Source of the DNA: Bradyrhizobium sp. NAS96.2
GTDB taxonomy: Bacteria > Pseudomonadota > Alphaproteobacteria > Rhizobiales > Xanthobacteraceae
DNA length: 41,506 bases
Direction: 5' to 3'
Assembly: GCF_001908235.1 (NCBI RefSeq)
Contig: NZ_LGHK01000143.1
Span: 1 to 41,506, forward strand
Position 1 is the first letter of the stretch. The number at the start of each line of letters is the position of its first letter. The notes beneath the pieces are model-generated. The model ran no database searches, had not been told where the DNA came from, and worked only from the letters and a program-made list of their open reading frames with translations. Shown here in pieces: positions 1-8,412 of this stretch. The position numbers and the translations under genes are program-made.

Positions 1-3000
1 GTCAACGGCCCGGCCGTGACCTATTCGCTGACCGGCGACACCTCCGGCGGCGGCTTCACCATCAACGCGACCACGGGCGTCATCACCGTCGCCGACCCCA
101 CCAAGATCGATTACGAGACCAGCGGTTCCACCCACGCCTACACCGTGACGGCGACTGCCAGCGATGGCACGCTGACAAGCTCGCAGACCTTCACCATCGA
201 CGTCACCGATGTCGCGCCGTCGACCCCGGTCGACAGCGACGGCAGCGCGAACCGGGTCGCGGTCGGCGGTCCGGCAGGCAGCTATGTCCACCTGACAGCG
301 TCCTCGATCGACGTGAACGGACCGCCGGTGACCTATTCGCTGGTCGGCGACACCTCCGGCGGCGGCTTCACCATCGATGCCACCACCGGCCAGGTCACGG
401 TTGCCGATCCCAGCAAGATCGTCTTCAATCCCGCCAGCCCGTCCTTTGACGTCACGGTCGATTCAAGCGACGGGACGCTGCACAGCCAGCAGACCTTCAC
501 CATCCAGGTCGTCGTCGACCAGGCACCGGTCGTCACCGCCGGCCACACCCTGAATTACACCGAGAACCAGGCCGCGACCGCGATCGATTCGGCGATCATC
601 GTGACCGACGCCGACGATGCCAATCTGGCGTCCGCCACGGTGCAGATCACCGGCGGCTACGTCAGCGGCGAGGACGTGCTCGGCTTCACCAACCAGAACG
701 GCATCAGCGGCGCGTTCAACGCGGCGACCGGGACGTTGACGCTGACCGGCTCCTCCAGCGTCGCGAACTACCAGGCCGCGCTGGACTCGGTGACTTATTT
801 CAACACCAGTGACAACCCGTCGGGCGCACCGCGCACCGTCACGATCACCGCCAATGACGGCACGCTCGACAGCACGCCGGTCACCGACACCATCAACGTC
901 ACGCCGGTCAACGACCCGCCCGTGGTCACCGCCGGCCACACGCTGAACTACACCGAAAACCAGGCCGCCACCGCGTTCGACCCGGCGATCACCGTGTCCG
1001 ACGTCGACAACACCACGCTGGCCGGCGCCACGGTGCAGATCACCGGCAACTACGCCAACGGCCAGGACGTGCTCGGCTTCACCAACCAGAACGGCATCAC
1101 CGGATCGTTCGACGCCGCGACCGGAACGCTGACGCTGTCCGGCACCTCCAGCGTCGCCAACTACCAGGCCGCGCTCGCCTCGGTGACCTATTTCAACACC
1201 AGCGACAACCCGTCGGGCCTGGCGCGCACCGTCACCATCATCGCCAATGACGGCGCGGCGAACTCCACCGCAGTCACCGACACCATCAACGTCACGCCGG
1301 TCAACGATCCGCCGGTCACGACCGCCGGCGGTACGCTGAGCTACATCGAGAACCAGGCCGCAACCGCGATCGACGCGTCGGTCAACGTGACCGACGTCGA
1401 CAGCGCCAACATGGCCAGCGCGACGGTGCAGATCACCGGCAACTATGTCAGCGGCCAGGACATCCTCGGCTTCACCAACCAGAACGGCATCACCGGATCG
1501 TTCAATGCCGCGACCGGGACGCTGACCCTGACCGGCTCCTCCAGCGTCGCCAACTACAAGGCCGCGCTCGATTCCGTCACCTATTTCAACAACAGCGACA
1601 ACCCGTCCGGGGCGGATCGCACCGTCAGCTTCACGGTCAATGACGGCTCGCTGAACAGCAATACCTCGACCTCCACCATCCATGTCACGCCGGTCAACGA
1701 TGCGCCGGTGATCAGCTTCGGTGCCATCACCGGTTTCTCCGAGCCGCCGAACGGCACGCCGGCGGCGAATTCGACCCCGGTCACGATTACGCCGAATCTG
1801 ACGATCACGGACGCCGAAGGCAACAACCTGACCGATGCGACCTTCGTGCTGAACGACCTGAAGCCGTCGGACGCGCTCTCGATCGCAGGGCATGCCGGCA
1901 GCAGCGGCGATATCGGCGGCATCCACTTCGATATCACCAGCACCGCCGGCACGGAAACCATCAGCTTCACCGGCACCGACACGCTTGCGCACTACAATGC
2001 GGCGCTGGACCTGATCCAGTTCAACAACACCAGCGAGAACCCCGACACCACCGCGCGTTCGTATAGCCTGACCGTGCACGATGACGGCGGCACCGCGAAT
2101 GGCGGCAACAACACCGGGACGGCCTCGACGACGGGAAGCGTGACCGCGGTGGACGATGCGCCCACCGCGACGGTGCCGGCGGACAATTCGATCGGCACCG
2201 CGTTCTCGCACACCAATCTCGCGATATCAGGCCTGTCGGTCGCCGACGTCGATTCCGACCCCAGCACCGTCACTGCCACGATCTCGACGCTCCATGCGAA
2301 TGTGAGCTTCGACACCACGGGCCTTGCTAGCTTCACCAACAACGGCAGCCACACCGTGACCCTCACGGGCACGATCGCACAGGTCAACACTGCGCTGGCA
2401 ACGCTGACCTACAACAGCGACGACGGCTTCACCGGCACCGACACCGTCACGCTGAATGTCAGCGACAACGGCCACACCGGCACCGGCGGGCCGCTCTCGT
2501 CGGGCAATCAGACCTTCCATGTCGGCGTCGTGCCCCAGGTGTTCTACATCGACAACTCGGCCGCGGGCAGCCACAACCTCGGCACCCAGGCCGACCCATA
2601 CACCTCGATCGCGGCCTTCAACGCGGCGAACCCGGCAGGCTCCGGCGACTACGTCGTGCTGGAGCACGGCACCGGCACCTACAGCGAAGCCACCGGCATC
2701 AATCTCGCCAACGGCGTCAACCTGATCGGCGGCAGCCACACCCTGCAGTTCACCAATCCGGTGACCGGCGCGACGGTCATCGCCAATGTCGGGTCCGGCA
2801 CCGATCCGGTCATCCACGTGACCGGCGCCGACAACGGCATCGACCTGCTCGGCACGACGGGGCATACCATCACCGGTGTCAGCATCGACACCTCGGCCGG
2901 AACCGGCATCGGCATCAGCGACGACGGCAACAATGTCGGCACCGTCACGATGTCCGACATCACGATCAAGACCGCCAGCGGTACCGGCATGAGCTTCACC

Positions 3001-5280
3001 CACGGCGGCACCATCACGCTGACCGGCACCGCCAACTCCATCACGTCCACGACCGGAACCGCGCTCGATGTTGAGAACACCAACATCGGCTCGTCCAACC
3101 TTATCCTGAAGAGCATCACGTCGAGCGGCGGGTCCAACAACGGCATCATCCTCTCCAACACCGGCACCGCCGCCGGCAATGGCGGCCTGCACATCACCGG
3201 CGACGGCTCAACGGCGGGCAGCGGCGGCACGATCGCCAACAAGACCGGCGCTGACGGCAGCACCACGCAGGGCAGCGGCATCTTCCTGAACAACACCAAG
3301 GATGTTCAGATCTCCTACCTGGCGATGCACGACTTCCAGAACTACGGCATCGTTGGCACCAACGTCACCGGCTTCACGCTCGGCAACACCACGGTGACCG
3401 GCACCAACGGCGACAATGTCGGCGGCATCGGCGAAGGCGACGTCTACTTCACCGGCCTATCCGGCACGGCTTCGGTGACCAACTCGACCTTCACGGGCGC
3501 GGCGCTCGATGCGTTCCATGTCTTCAACAACTCCGGCCAGACGCTCAACCGCATCACCATTACCGGCTCGACTTTCGCGACCAATACGGCGGCGGGAAAC
3601 CAGTCGGGCGATGCCCTGGTGTTTCAAGCCACCGACGGAACATTCAACGCGACGATCCAGAGCTCGACATTCACGTCGGCGCGCGGCGACCTGTTCCAGC
3701 TCGATCTGCATGGCGGCGTCAGCTCGGACCTCGTGCTGGGCGGCGCGAGTGCCGGTCTCGGCAACAGCTTCTCGAACAACAACCAGAACATCGTCTCGGG
3801 CGGCGGCGGCATCACCATCAGTTCCGGCGGAACCGGCGACCACGCCAACCTGACCTTCAACATTGCAAACAACACCATGCGCGATGCCGTCGGCACGGCG
3901 CTCGGCATCAGCACCGGATCGGGAGCAAGCTCGTTCACCGGCACGATCGATTCCAACACGATCGGCGTGGCCGGCGTCACCAACAGCGGCTCCTCCCAAG
4001 GCAGCGACATCGGCTTCATCACCGACGGCGGCGCCAATTCCAGCGTCACCATCACCAACAACCATCTGTATCAGTACAATAACGACGGCATCCAGGTGCA
4101 GACCGGCGACGCTGTGGACGGCGGCAACGCGCGATTGACCGCGATCGTCATGGGCAACACGGTGTCCAACCCCGGCACGTTCGGCAATCATGGCTTCGAG
4201 CTCAACGCGGGCACGGTAACGGGCGATGCGCAGAGTGTCTCTCTGACGATGGGCGGCACCGGCACCCAGGAAAATCAGTTCCTGGGTTCGGGCGCCAATG
4301 GCGGCACCGATATCCGGCTGCGCGATCGCTTCGACACCACGGTCGGCCTGCACGCCGGCGACGGTACGTCCTACAGCGGTGGCTCGACCGATACCGCCGC
4401 GATCTCGGCCTATGTGCTGTCGCATAACACCGTCACCACGGCACCCACGTTCAGCGTCACGGCGGGCAGCACCAACGGGTTCGGCGCATCGCCGATGCTC
4501 GCGGCGGACGGCGGCGTGCAGGCCGCTGTCGCGAACCCGGGCGAAACCCACCTGACGCAAAGCGAACTGAACTCGGTTGTGTCGGCGGCCATTGCGCAAT
4601 GGGTGAAGGCAGGCGTCGATTCGGATCAACTCGCCGCGCTGCATGCCGTCACCTTCAGCGTCGCGGACCTCGGCGGCCAGATTGTCGGCCTGGAAAGCGC
4701 CGGCCACATTACGATCGATACCGATGCCGCAGGCCACGGCTGGTTCGTCGATCCGACACCGTCGGACAATTTCGAGTTCACGCACGCGCTCAATGCTTCC
4801 GGCTCCAGCCTGCAGACCGATCCGTCAACGGCAGCGGCGGGACACCTCGATCTGCTGACCGCCGTGGTCCATGAATTGGGACACGTGCTCGGGCTCCCCG
4901 ACCTGACGTCGGCATCCGATGCCAACGACCTGATGTATATCGATCTGGCCGACGGCGAGCGGCGGCTGCCAACAGCTACGGATGTCGCTCAAGCCAACGT
5001 GGGATCGGTCAAGGCGATGCCCACGCAAAGCGACGCATCCTCAGGTCAGCAGGCGACCAACAACGGCGGCTTCGACTTCTCGTCGTTCACCCAGACGTCG
5101 TCGCAGACCAACACCAGCCATGTGGATCTGGCCGCGAACAACCAGACCCTGTCTGATTTGTTCAGCGGGCATTCCAATGTCGCCGCCCCTTGGTGGCTCG
5201 GCCACGAGACGACATTCGTCGCCATGGGCGGCACGCCGATCGACAATCATCTCCAGACCCACCACGATCTGGTGGTTTGA
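1..5280 (+). CDS. Giant cadherin-like/beta-helix surface protein with C-terminal metzincin domain (5' end outside window)
   Basis: The frame is open from base 1, so the true start lies upstream; the GTG at 16 is an internal Val. Numbering residues from base 1, 1759 are visible. Two cadherin-like repeats begin at residues 1 and 105 (shared YSL.GDTSGGGFTI core). Three near-identical Ig-like repeats of 131-132 residues start at 173, 305 and 436. Two divergent beta-sandwich stretches start near 567 and 718. A right-handed beta-helix (VFYIDN, then repeated short turns rich in T, G, N and S) runs from about 844 to 1440. Near the end a metzincin zinc motif HELGHVLGLPD (H1624, E1625, H1628, D1634) is followed by a Met-turn candidate (LMY, M1645), as in matrixin-like or snapalysin-like proteases. 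I infer a secreted or surface-bound adhesin with protease activity. No RTX nonapeptides are visible; the Thr/Gly/Asn-rich composition and hydrophobic last residues would suit type I secretion, but that is not proven. Confidence 0.88.
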   Translation, partial: VNGPAVTYSLTGDTSGGGFTINATTGVITVADPTKIDYETSGSTHAYTVTATASDGTLTSSQTFTIDVTDVAPSTPVDSDGSANRVAVGGPAGSYVHLTASSIDVNGPPVTYSLVGDTSGGGFTIDATTGQVTVADPSKIVFNPASPSFDVTVDSSDGTLHSQQTFTIQVVVDQAPVVTAGHTLNYTENQAATAIDSAIIVTDADDANLASATVQITGGYVSGEDVLGFTNQNGISGAFNAATGTLTLTGSSSVANYQAALDSVTYFNTSDNPSGAPRTVTITANDGTLDSTPVTDTINVTPVNDPPVVTAGHTLNYTENQAATAFDPAITVSDVDNTTLAGATVQITGNYANGQDVLGFTNQNGITGSFDAATGTLTLSGTSSVANYQAALASVTYFNTSDNPSGLARTVTIIANDGAANSTAVTDTINVTPVNDPPVTTAGGTLSYIENQAATAIDASVNVTDVDSANMASATVQITGNYVSGQDILGFTNQNGITGSFNAATGTLTLTGSSSVANYKAALDSVTYFNNSDNPSGADRTVSFTVNDGSLNSNTSTSTIHVTPVNDAPVISFGAITGFSEPPNGTPAANSTPVTITPNLTITDAEGNNLTDATFVLNDLKPSDALSIAGHAGSSGDIGGIHFDITSTAGTETISFTGTDTLAHYNAALDLIQFNNTSENPDTTARSYSLTVHDDGGTANGGNNTGTASTTGSVTAVDDAPTATVPADNSIGTAFSHTNLAISGLSVADVDSDPSTVTATISTLHANVSFDTTGLASFTNNGSHTVTLTGTIAQVNTALATLTYNSDDGFTGTDTVTLNVSDNGHTGTGGPLSSGNQTFHVGVVPQVFYIDNSAAGSHNLGTQADPYTSIAAFNAANPAGSGDYVVLEHGTGTYSEATGINLANGVNLIGGSHTLQFTNPVTGATVIANVGSGTDPVIHVTGADNGIDLLGTTGHTITGVSIDTSAGTGIGISDDGNNVGTVTMSDITIKTASGTGMSFTHGGTITLTGTANSITSTTGTALDVENTNIGSSNLILKSITSSGGSNNGIILSNTGTAAGNGGLHITGDGSTAGSGGTIANKTGADGSTTQGSGIFLNNTKDVQISYLAMHDFQNYGIVGTNVTGFTLGNTTVTGTNGDNVGGIGEGDVYFTGLSGTASVTNSTFTGAALDAFHVFNNSGQTLNRITITGSTFATNTAAGNQSGDALVFQATDGTFNATIQSSTFTSARGDLFQLDLHGGVSSDLVLGGASAGLGNSFSNNNQNIVSGGGGITISSGGTGDHANLTFNIANNTMRDAVGTALGISTGSGASSFTGTIDSNTIGVAGVTNSGSSQGSDIGFITDGGANSSVTITNNHLYQYNNDGIQVQTGDAVDGGNARLTAIVMGNTVSNPGTFGNHGFELNAGTVTGDAQSVSLTMGGTGTQENQFLGSGANGGTDIRLRDRFDTTVGLHAGDGTSYSGGSTDTAAISAYVLSHNTVTTAPTFSVTAGSTNGFGASPMLAADGGVQAAVANPGETHLTQSELNSVVSAAIAQWVKAGVDSDQLAALHAVTFSVADLGGQIVGLESAGHITIDTDAAGHGWFVDPTPSDNFEFTHALNASGSSLQTDPSTAAAGHLDLLTAVVHELGHVLGLPDLTSASDANDLMYIDLADGERRLPTATDVAQANVGSVKAMPTQSDASSGQQATNNGGFDFSSFTQTSSQTNTSHVDLAANNQTLSDLFSGHSNVAAPWWLGHETTFVAMGGTPIDNHLQTHHDLVV
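517..1698 (+). repeat. Three tandem in-frame ~393-bp coding repeats in the giant gene
   Basis: Repeat units start at 517, 913 and 1306, with periods of 396, 393 and 393 nt. Each encodes one Ig-like beta-sandwich opening with a PV.TAG.TL.Y.ENQAAT core and closing with INVTPVND or similar. A 39-nt stretch is identical at DNA level between units 2 and 3 (1072-1110 and 1465-1503), including third codon positions. That indicates recent duplication or homogenisation rather than selection on protein alone. Confidence 0.9.
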
Positions 5281-5302
5281 TCGAACGTCGCGCCGACAAG
5301 GA

Positions 5303-5333
5303 CACGCCAGCCGGAGCTATCCGGCGGGGCGTG
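5303..5333 (+). terminator. Hairpin just after the giant gene
   Basis: GCCGGA (5310-5315) pairs with TCCGGC (5320-5325) around a GCTA loop. The stem continues after a small internal loop with CACGCC (5303-5308) pairing GGCGTG (5328-5333). It begins 23 nt after the stop codon. No run of T follows, so it may act as a weak terminator or 3'-end protector rather than a classical Rho-independent terminator. Confidence 0.45.
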
Positions 5334-5445
5334 CTCCATCCGGTCGGAGCGTATTCGGGTCGATAGCGGTGGCGACGTTCCGCGTCGGAATAACGACGCG
5401 GAAGATCGCGCGCCAAACAAAAAATTCACAAAGGCTCGACAATCG

Positions 5446-5479
5446 TTGAGGTTGCACTTGGTAGAAAACACGCTATCGT
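5446..5479 (+). promoter_or_regulatory. Candidate sigma-70-like promoter for the tail-collar operon
   Basis: The 271-nt spacer between the giant gene and the first tail-collar gene turns clearly AT-richer from about 5395. TTGCAC (5452-5457) and TATCGT (5474-5479) lie 16 nt apart. This is a by-eye match in a plausible place and nothing more. Confidence 0.25.
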
Positions 5480-5551
5480 GCACACGTTCTCGACGCTGCA
5501 TTCATTGTCTCGCATTTTTCACAAATCGTACGACTTATTCGCGGAGGACCG

Positions 5552-6052
5552 ATGGCCGATCCGTTTCTTTCTGAAGTCCGCATGATGTCGTTCAACTTTC
5601 CGCCCAAGGGCTGGGCGTTCTGCAACGGCCAGTTGCTCCCGATCAATCAGAATCAGGCGCTGTTCTCGTTGCTGGGCACCACCTATGGCGGCGACGGGCG
5701 CGTCAATTTTGGTCTGCCGGACCTGCGGGGCCGGGTGCCGATCAGTATGGGCAATGGCTACACGCTCGGCCAACGCGGTGGCGAGGAGGCCCACACGCTC
5801 ACCATCAACGAGATGGCGCAGCATAATCATCTGGCCAACGCCACCAACAGCAACGGTACCCAGCCGATCGATTCGGGCGCCTATCTCGGCGCCTTCAACA
5901 ACGGCTACACCTCGTCGCTGGCCGACATCACGACGCTCAATCCCCTGACCGTGGGCAATGTCGGCGGCAGCCAGCCCCATCAGAACATGCAGCCGTTCAT
6001 GACGATCAATTTCAGCATTGCCCTCCAGGGCATTTTCCCCTCGCAGACCTGA
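5552..6052 (+). CDS. Tail-collar domain protein 1 (microcystin-dependent-protein type)
   Basis: A 166-residue protein of the phage tail collar (pfam07484)/MdpB family. The N-terminal PKGWAFCNGQLLPI segment, GTTYGGDG (42-49) and LPDLRGRVPI (55-64) are hallmarks. An HxH pair (H91, H93) sits where T4 short-tail-fibre gp12 binds zinc, and a C-terminal PHQNMQPF segment precedes the end. Family members form trimeric fibre tips in phages, but many bacteria carry free-standing copies of unknown role. The start is fixed by a GCGGAGGA ribosome site seven bases upstream. It is the first of three paralogues spaced 12 nt apart, surely co-transcribed. No signal peptide is visible. Confidence 0.93.
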   Translation: MADPFLSEVRMMSFNFPPKGWAFCNGQLLPINQNQALFSLLGTTYGGDGRVNFGLPDLRGRVPISMGNGYTLGQRGGEEAHTLTINEMAQHNHLANATNSNGTQPIDSGAYLGAFNNGYTSSLADITTLNPLTVGNVGGSQPHQNMQPFMTINFSIALQGIFPSQT

Positions 6053-6064
6053 CGAGACGCGCCG

Positions 6065-6589
6065 ATGGCACAACCTTATGTAGGTGAAATCCGTATGTTC
6101 GGCGGCAATTTTGCCCCGGCGGGCTGGAATTTCTGTGACGGCAGCCAGTTGGCAATTTCCGAGTACGAAACGCTGTACAATCTGATCGGCACCACCTATG
6201 GCGGCGACGGCCAGGTGACCTTCGCAGTCCCCGATCTGCGTGGCCGGGTGCCAATTCATATGGGCACTGCCAGCAGTGGCACGACCTATAACATCGGGGA
6301 AGCGGGCGGCGTCGAGACCGTGACGCTCACGACACAGACGATCCCGCAGCATTCGCACGGCTTCATCGCCTCGAAACAGACCAGCACCGGGCAGAACCCG
6401 CAAGGAAACGTTCTTGACCAGACGTCCGGCACAATCGCCCTGTACATCGACGGCCAGCCGCCCGATGGCCCGATGGCAAGCGGAATGCTGATGAATGCGG
6501 GCGGAAGCCAGCCGCACAACAATTTGCAGCCGCTCCTTTGCGTCACCTTCATCATTTCGCTGTTCGGCATTTTCCCGAGCCAGACCTAG
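6065..6589 (+). CDS. Tail-collar domain protein 2
   Basis: A 174-residue paralogue of the preceding gene. It keeps the family marks: PAGWNFCDG, GTTYGGDG (42-49), VPDLRGRVPI (55-64), an HxH pair (H96, H98) and the terminal PHNNLQP. The middle region (about 70-90 and 100-145) differs strongly from copies 1 and 3, and that is where trimeric collar proteins usually expose variable surface. The start follows the previous stop by 12 nt with only a weak ribosome site (GACGAG), so translation is probably coupled. Function unknown; a structural or receptor-binding role is inferred from the family. Confidence 0.93.
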   Translation: MAQPYVGEIRMFGGNFAPAGWNFCDGSQLAISEYETLYNLIGTTYGGDGQVTFAVPDLRGRVPIHMGTASSGTTYNIGEAGGVETVTLTTQTIPQHSHGFIASKQTSTGQNPQGNVLDQTSGTIALYIDGQPPDGPMASGMLMNAGGSQPHNNLQPLLCVTFIISLFGIFPSQT

Positions 6590-6601
6590 GAGCGCGACAA
6601 C

Positions 6602-7135
6602 ATGGCCGATCCCTTCGTCGCGGAGATCCGCATCTTTCCGTTCAATTTCGCCCCCAAGGGCTGGGCCTTCTGCGCCGGTCAGATCTTGCCGCTCTCGCAG
6701 AATACGGCGCTGTTCTCGCTGCTCGGTACCACCTATGGCGGTGACGGCAAGTCGAACTTCGCGCTGCCCAACATGCAGGGCAACGCGCCACTGGCACCTG
6801 GACAGGGGCCCGGGCTATCGCTGTATGATCTCGGAGAGACCACCGGCACGACCTCGGTGACGCTGCTGCAAAGCGAGATACCGGTTCACAACCATCTCGT
6901 GAACGTCGGCACGCAGGACGTTGCCGACATCCAGGTGCCCAGCCCGAGCCGCATCCTGGGCAAGTCGGCCAACGCCTTCGCCTATGTACCCGCAAGCCCG
7001 GCGCCGACCCTGATTCAGATGAACGCCGCCATGATCGGCATGACGGGCGGTAACCTGCCGCACAACAACATGCAGCCTTACCTCACCTTGAATTTCTGCA
7101 TCGCGCTTCAGGGCGTGTATCCGCCACGGAGCTGA
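6602..7135 (+). CDS. Tail-collar domain protein 3, divergent
   Basis: A 177-residue third paralogue. GWAFCAGQILPL, GTTYGGDG (42-49), an HxH pair (H96, H98) and the terminal PHNNMQPY segment are kept. The usual DLRGRVPI loop reads NMQGNAPLAPGQG here (57-69), so the charged family motif is lost. A ribosome site TAGGAG lies 12 nt upstream of the ATG, inside the spacer after copy 2. Together with copies 1 and 2 it could build a hetero-trimer, since the three are alike in length and fold markers but differ in surface loops; that is inference. Confidence 0.92.
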   Translation: MADPFVAEIRIFPFNFAPKGWAFCAGQILPLSQNTALFSLLGTTYGGDGKSNFALPNMQGNAPLAPGQGPGLSLYDLGETTGTTSVTLLQSEIPVHNHLVNVGTQDVADIQVPSPSRILGKSANAFAYVPASPAPTLIQMNAAMIGMTGGNLPHNNMQPYLTLNFCIALQGVYPPRS

Positions 7136-7142
7136 GATCGCC

Positions 7143-7700
7143 TTGACCCTCCACGTTCCCGCCACTGGCACGCCCGCGTTCGGTTGGGCGCGTGCGGCCG
7201 AAGTCGGTTGCGGCTTCCGCCGGATGTCGGAGGCGGATCTGCCGTTCCTCGGCCGGGTCTATGCCGCGACGCGCGCCGAGGAGCTGGCGCCGGTGCCGTG
7301 GAGCGAGGCGGACAAGGCGGCCTTTCTCGAACAGCAATTCCGCGCCCAGCACGCGCATTACCAGCGGTACTATCCCAACGCCGATTGGCTGGTAGTCGCG
7401 CGCGCGGATGGAGATATTGGCCGCTTCTACATCGAGCGCTGGCCGAGCCAGCACCGCATCATCGACATCGCCTTCATGCCGGCGCATCGCGGCAAGGGCT
7501 ACGGCGAGGCGTTGCTGCGCGATGCCATGGACGAGGCCGACGCGGCCGGCAAGGACGTCTCGATCCATGTCGAGAAGCTCAACCCGGCGATGCGGCTCTA
7601 CCACCGGCTCGGCTTCGTCACCGAGGAAGACAAGGGCGTCTACGATCTGATGCGCTGGCGTGCAGGCCGAGAAACCGAGCGTCAGGTGAAGATCGCCTGA
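7143..7700 (+). CDS. GNAT-family N-acetyltransferase
   Basis: A 185-residue protein using a TTG start 7 nt after the stop of tail-collar gene 3, with a GGAG just before that stop, so translation is likely coupled. The acetyl-CoA pyrophosphate loop is R-G-K-G-Y-G at 116-121. It is followed by the alpha-helix LLRDAMDEA and the terminal EKLNPAMRLYHRLGF strand-helix typical of GNATs. The acceptor is unknown. Its position inside the collar operon suggests it modifies one of the collar proteins or a partner, but nothing in the sequence proves this. The last 19 nt overlap the convergent DUF6916-like gene. Confidence 0.88.
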   Translation: MTLHVPATGTPAFGWARAAEVGCGFRRMSEADLPFLGRVYAATRAEELAPVPWSEADKAAFLEQQFRAQHAHYQRYYPNADWLVVARADGDIGRFYIERWPSQHRIIDIAFMPAHRGKGYGEALLRDAMDEADAAGKDVSIHVEKLNPAMRLYHRLGFVTEEDKGVYDLMRWRAGRETERQVKIA

Positions 7701-7984
7701 TAGCCGTTGCCGTCGCCGAGCGGACCGATCGGCACCAGGAAGATCTCGATCACGCCGAGCGCGGGATGCCGCACCGGATAGATCGCCTGCGGCAGCCATG
7801 CGCCCTTCGGCCCCACGAACAGCAGAGAGAACGCACCACCCGGCCGGCCGCTGTTGCCCGCGGGCTCGACCTTGGCGAGCCTCAGCACCACGACGCGATC
7901 GGCCGCCTGCATCTCGAACTCTGCGTCCTGCTGCGGTTTGAAGTCATCAATATGCAGTTTCGCGAGATCGACGGTGGATGACAT
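7682..7984 (-). CDS. DUF6916-like small protein
   Basis: A 100-residue protein with no predicted membrane segment. I chose the ATG at 7984 because AAGGACG lies about 6 nt before it; an in-frame ATG 33 nt upstream would place that ribosome site inside the coding region. The C-terminal half has the pattern GAFSLLFVGP...LPQAIY...HPALG...IFLVPIG...GYQAIF, which I recall from DUF6916 proteins found next to tail-collar genes. The family has no known function. Its convergent orientation to the collar operon, with overlapping 3' ends, is unusual. Family naming is from memory of the motif, so it is less sure than the gene call. Confidence 0.75.
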   Translation of the reverse strand: MSSTVDLAKLHIDDFKPQQDAEFEMQAADRVVVLRLAKVEPAGNSGRPGGAFSLLFVGPKGAWLPQAIYPVRHPALGVIEIFLVPIGPLGDGNGYQAIFT

Positions 7985-8412
7985 GCGCACGTCCTTGTTG
8001 CTGTCGACCTGTAACACACGTCACGACGATGCGGTCAAGGTTTCTGCCGCACGCCCACTCTCGCCGTCATTCCCTGTGCCCACTGTCCCCAGAGGGGGGC
8101 AAGTAAACGCAAGACTCGGACAGATCATCTCGCGAGAATGTGGATGTATGACTCAAGCGAGCGCCACATATTCGATGTCGTCCCGGGCAAGCGCAGCGCG
8201 GCCCGGAACCCATTGGCCAGCGCCGGGGCCGCAGCTCACTTCGACACCACAACCCTGTGGTTATGGATCCCTGCTTTCGCAGGGACGACAACGGAATAGG
8301 CGGTGCGATCGTGCCAACCACCCGCAGCAGCCCTGATGACGGCCCCGCTTTCCTCCGCTAACCTCCCCCCAAACGACCGCCGGCAAGGCGGAGCATTTTG
8401 AGGGAGAGGCGC
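7985..8412. other. Intergenic spacer with degraded palindromic repeats
   Basis: No gene is supported in this 428-nt stretch between the DUF6916-like gene and the dehydrogenase. It holds TAAACGCAAGAC at 8104-8115 (also found at 31012-31023), a GTCGTCCCGGGC-type repeat near 8177-8215 and a CCCTGC/GCAGGG hairpin at 8269-8284. The ribosome site of the next gene (GGGAG) lies at 8402-8406. Confidence 0.6.
8253..8293. repeat. Short palindromic repeat, GTCGTCCC family
   Basis: CCCTGC (8269-8274) pairs with GCAGGG (8279-8284) around TTTC. It is flanked by ATGGAT and ACGACAAC, the same layout as the GTCGTCCCGGC...GCCGGGACGAC elements at 19050-19079 and 26724-26860. Confidence 0.6.

Noticed and set aside
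517..1698. Regular repeats as a CRISPR array
   Set aside because: The period is about 393 nt, in frame and coding for similar protein domains; there are no short direct repeats with unique spacers and no cas genes.
463..2211. A 582-residue minus-strand reading frame over the Ig-like repeats
   Set aside because: Its internal repeats simply mirror the coding repeats on the plus strand.
1..5280. RTX calcium-binding repeats in the giant protein
   Set aside because: No GGxGxDxUx nonapeptide runs were found in the visible part; glycine-rich stretches belong to the beta-helix and Ig-like domains.
5552..7135. The tail-collar genes as part of a prophage or tailocin
   Set aside because: No capsid, portal, terminase, sheath, baseplate, lysis or integrase gene is within the window; free-standing collar clusters are common in bacteria. 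The part upstream of base 1 cannot be judged.
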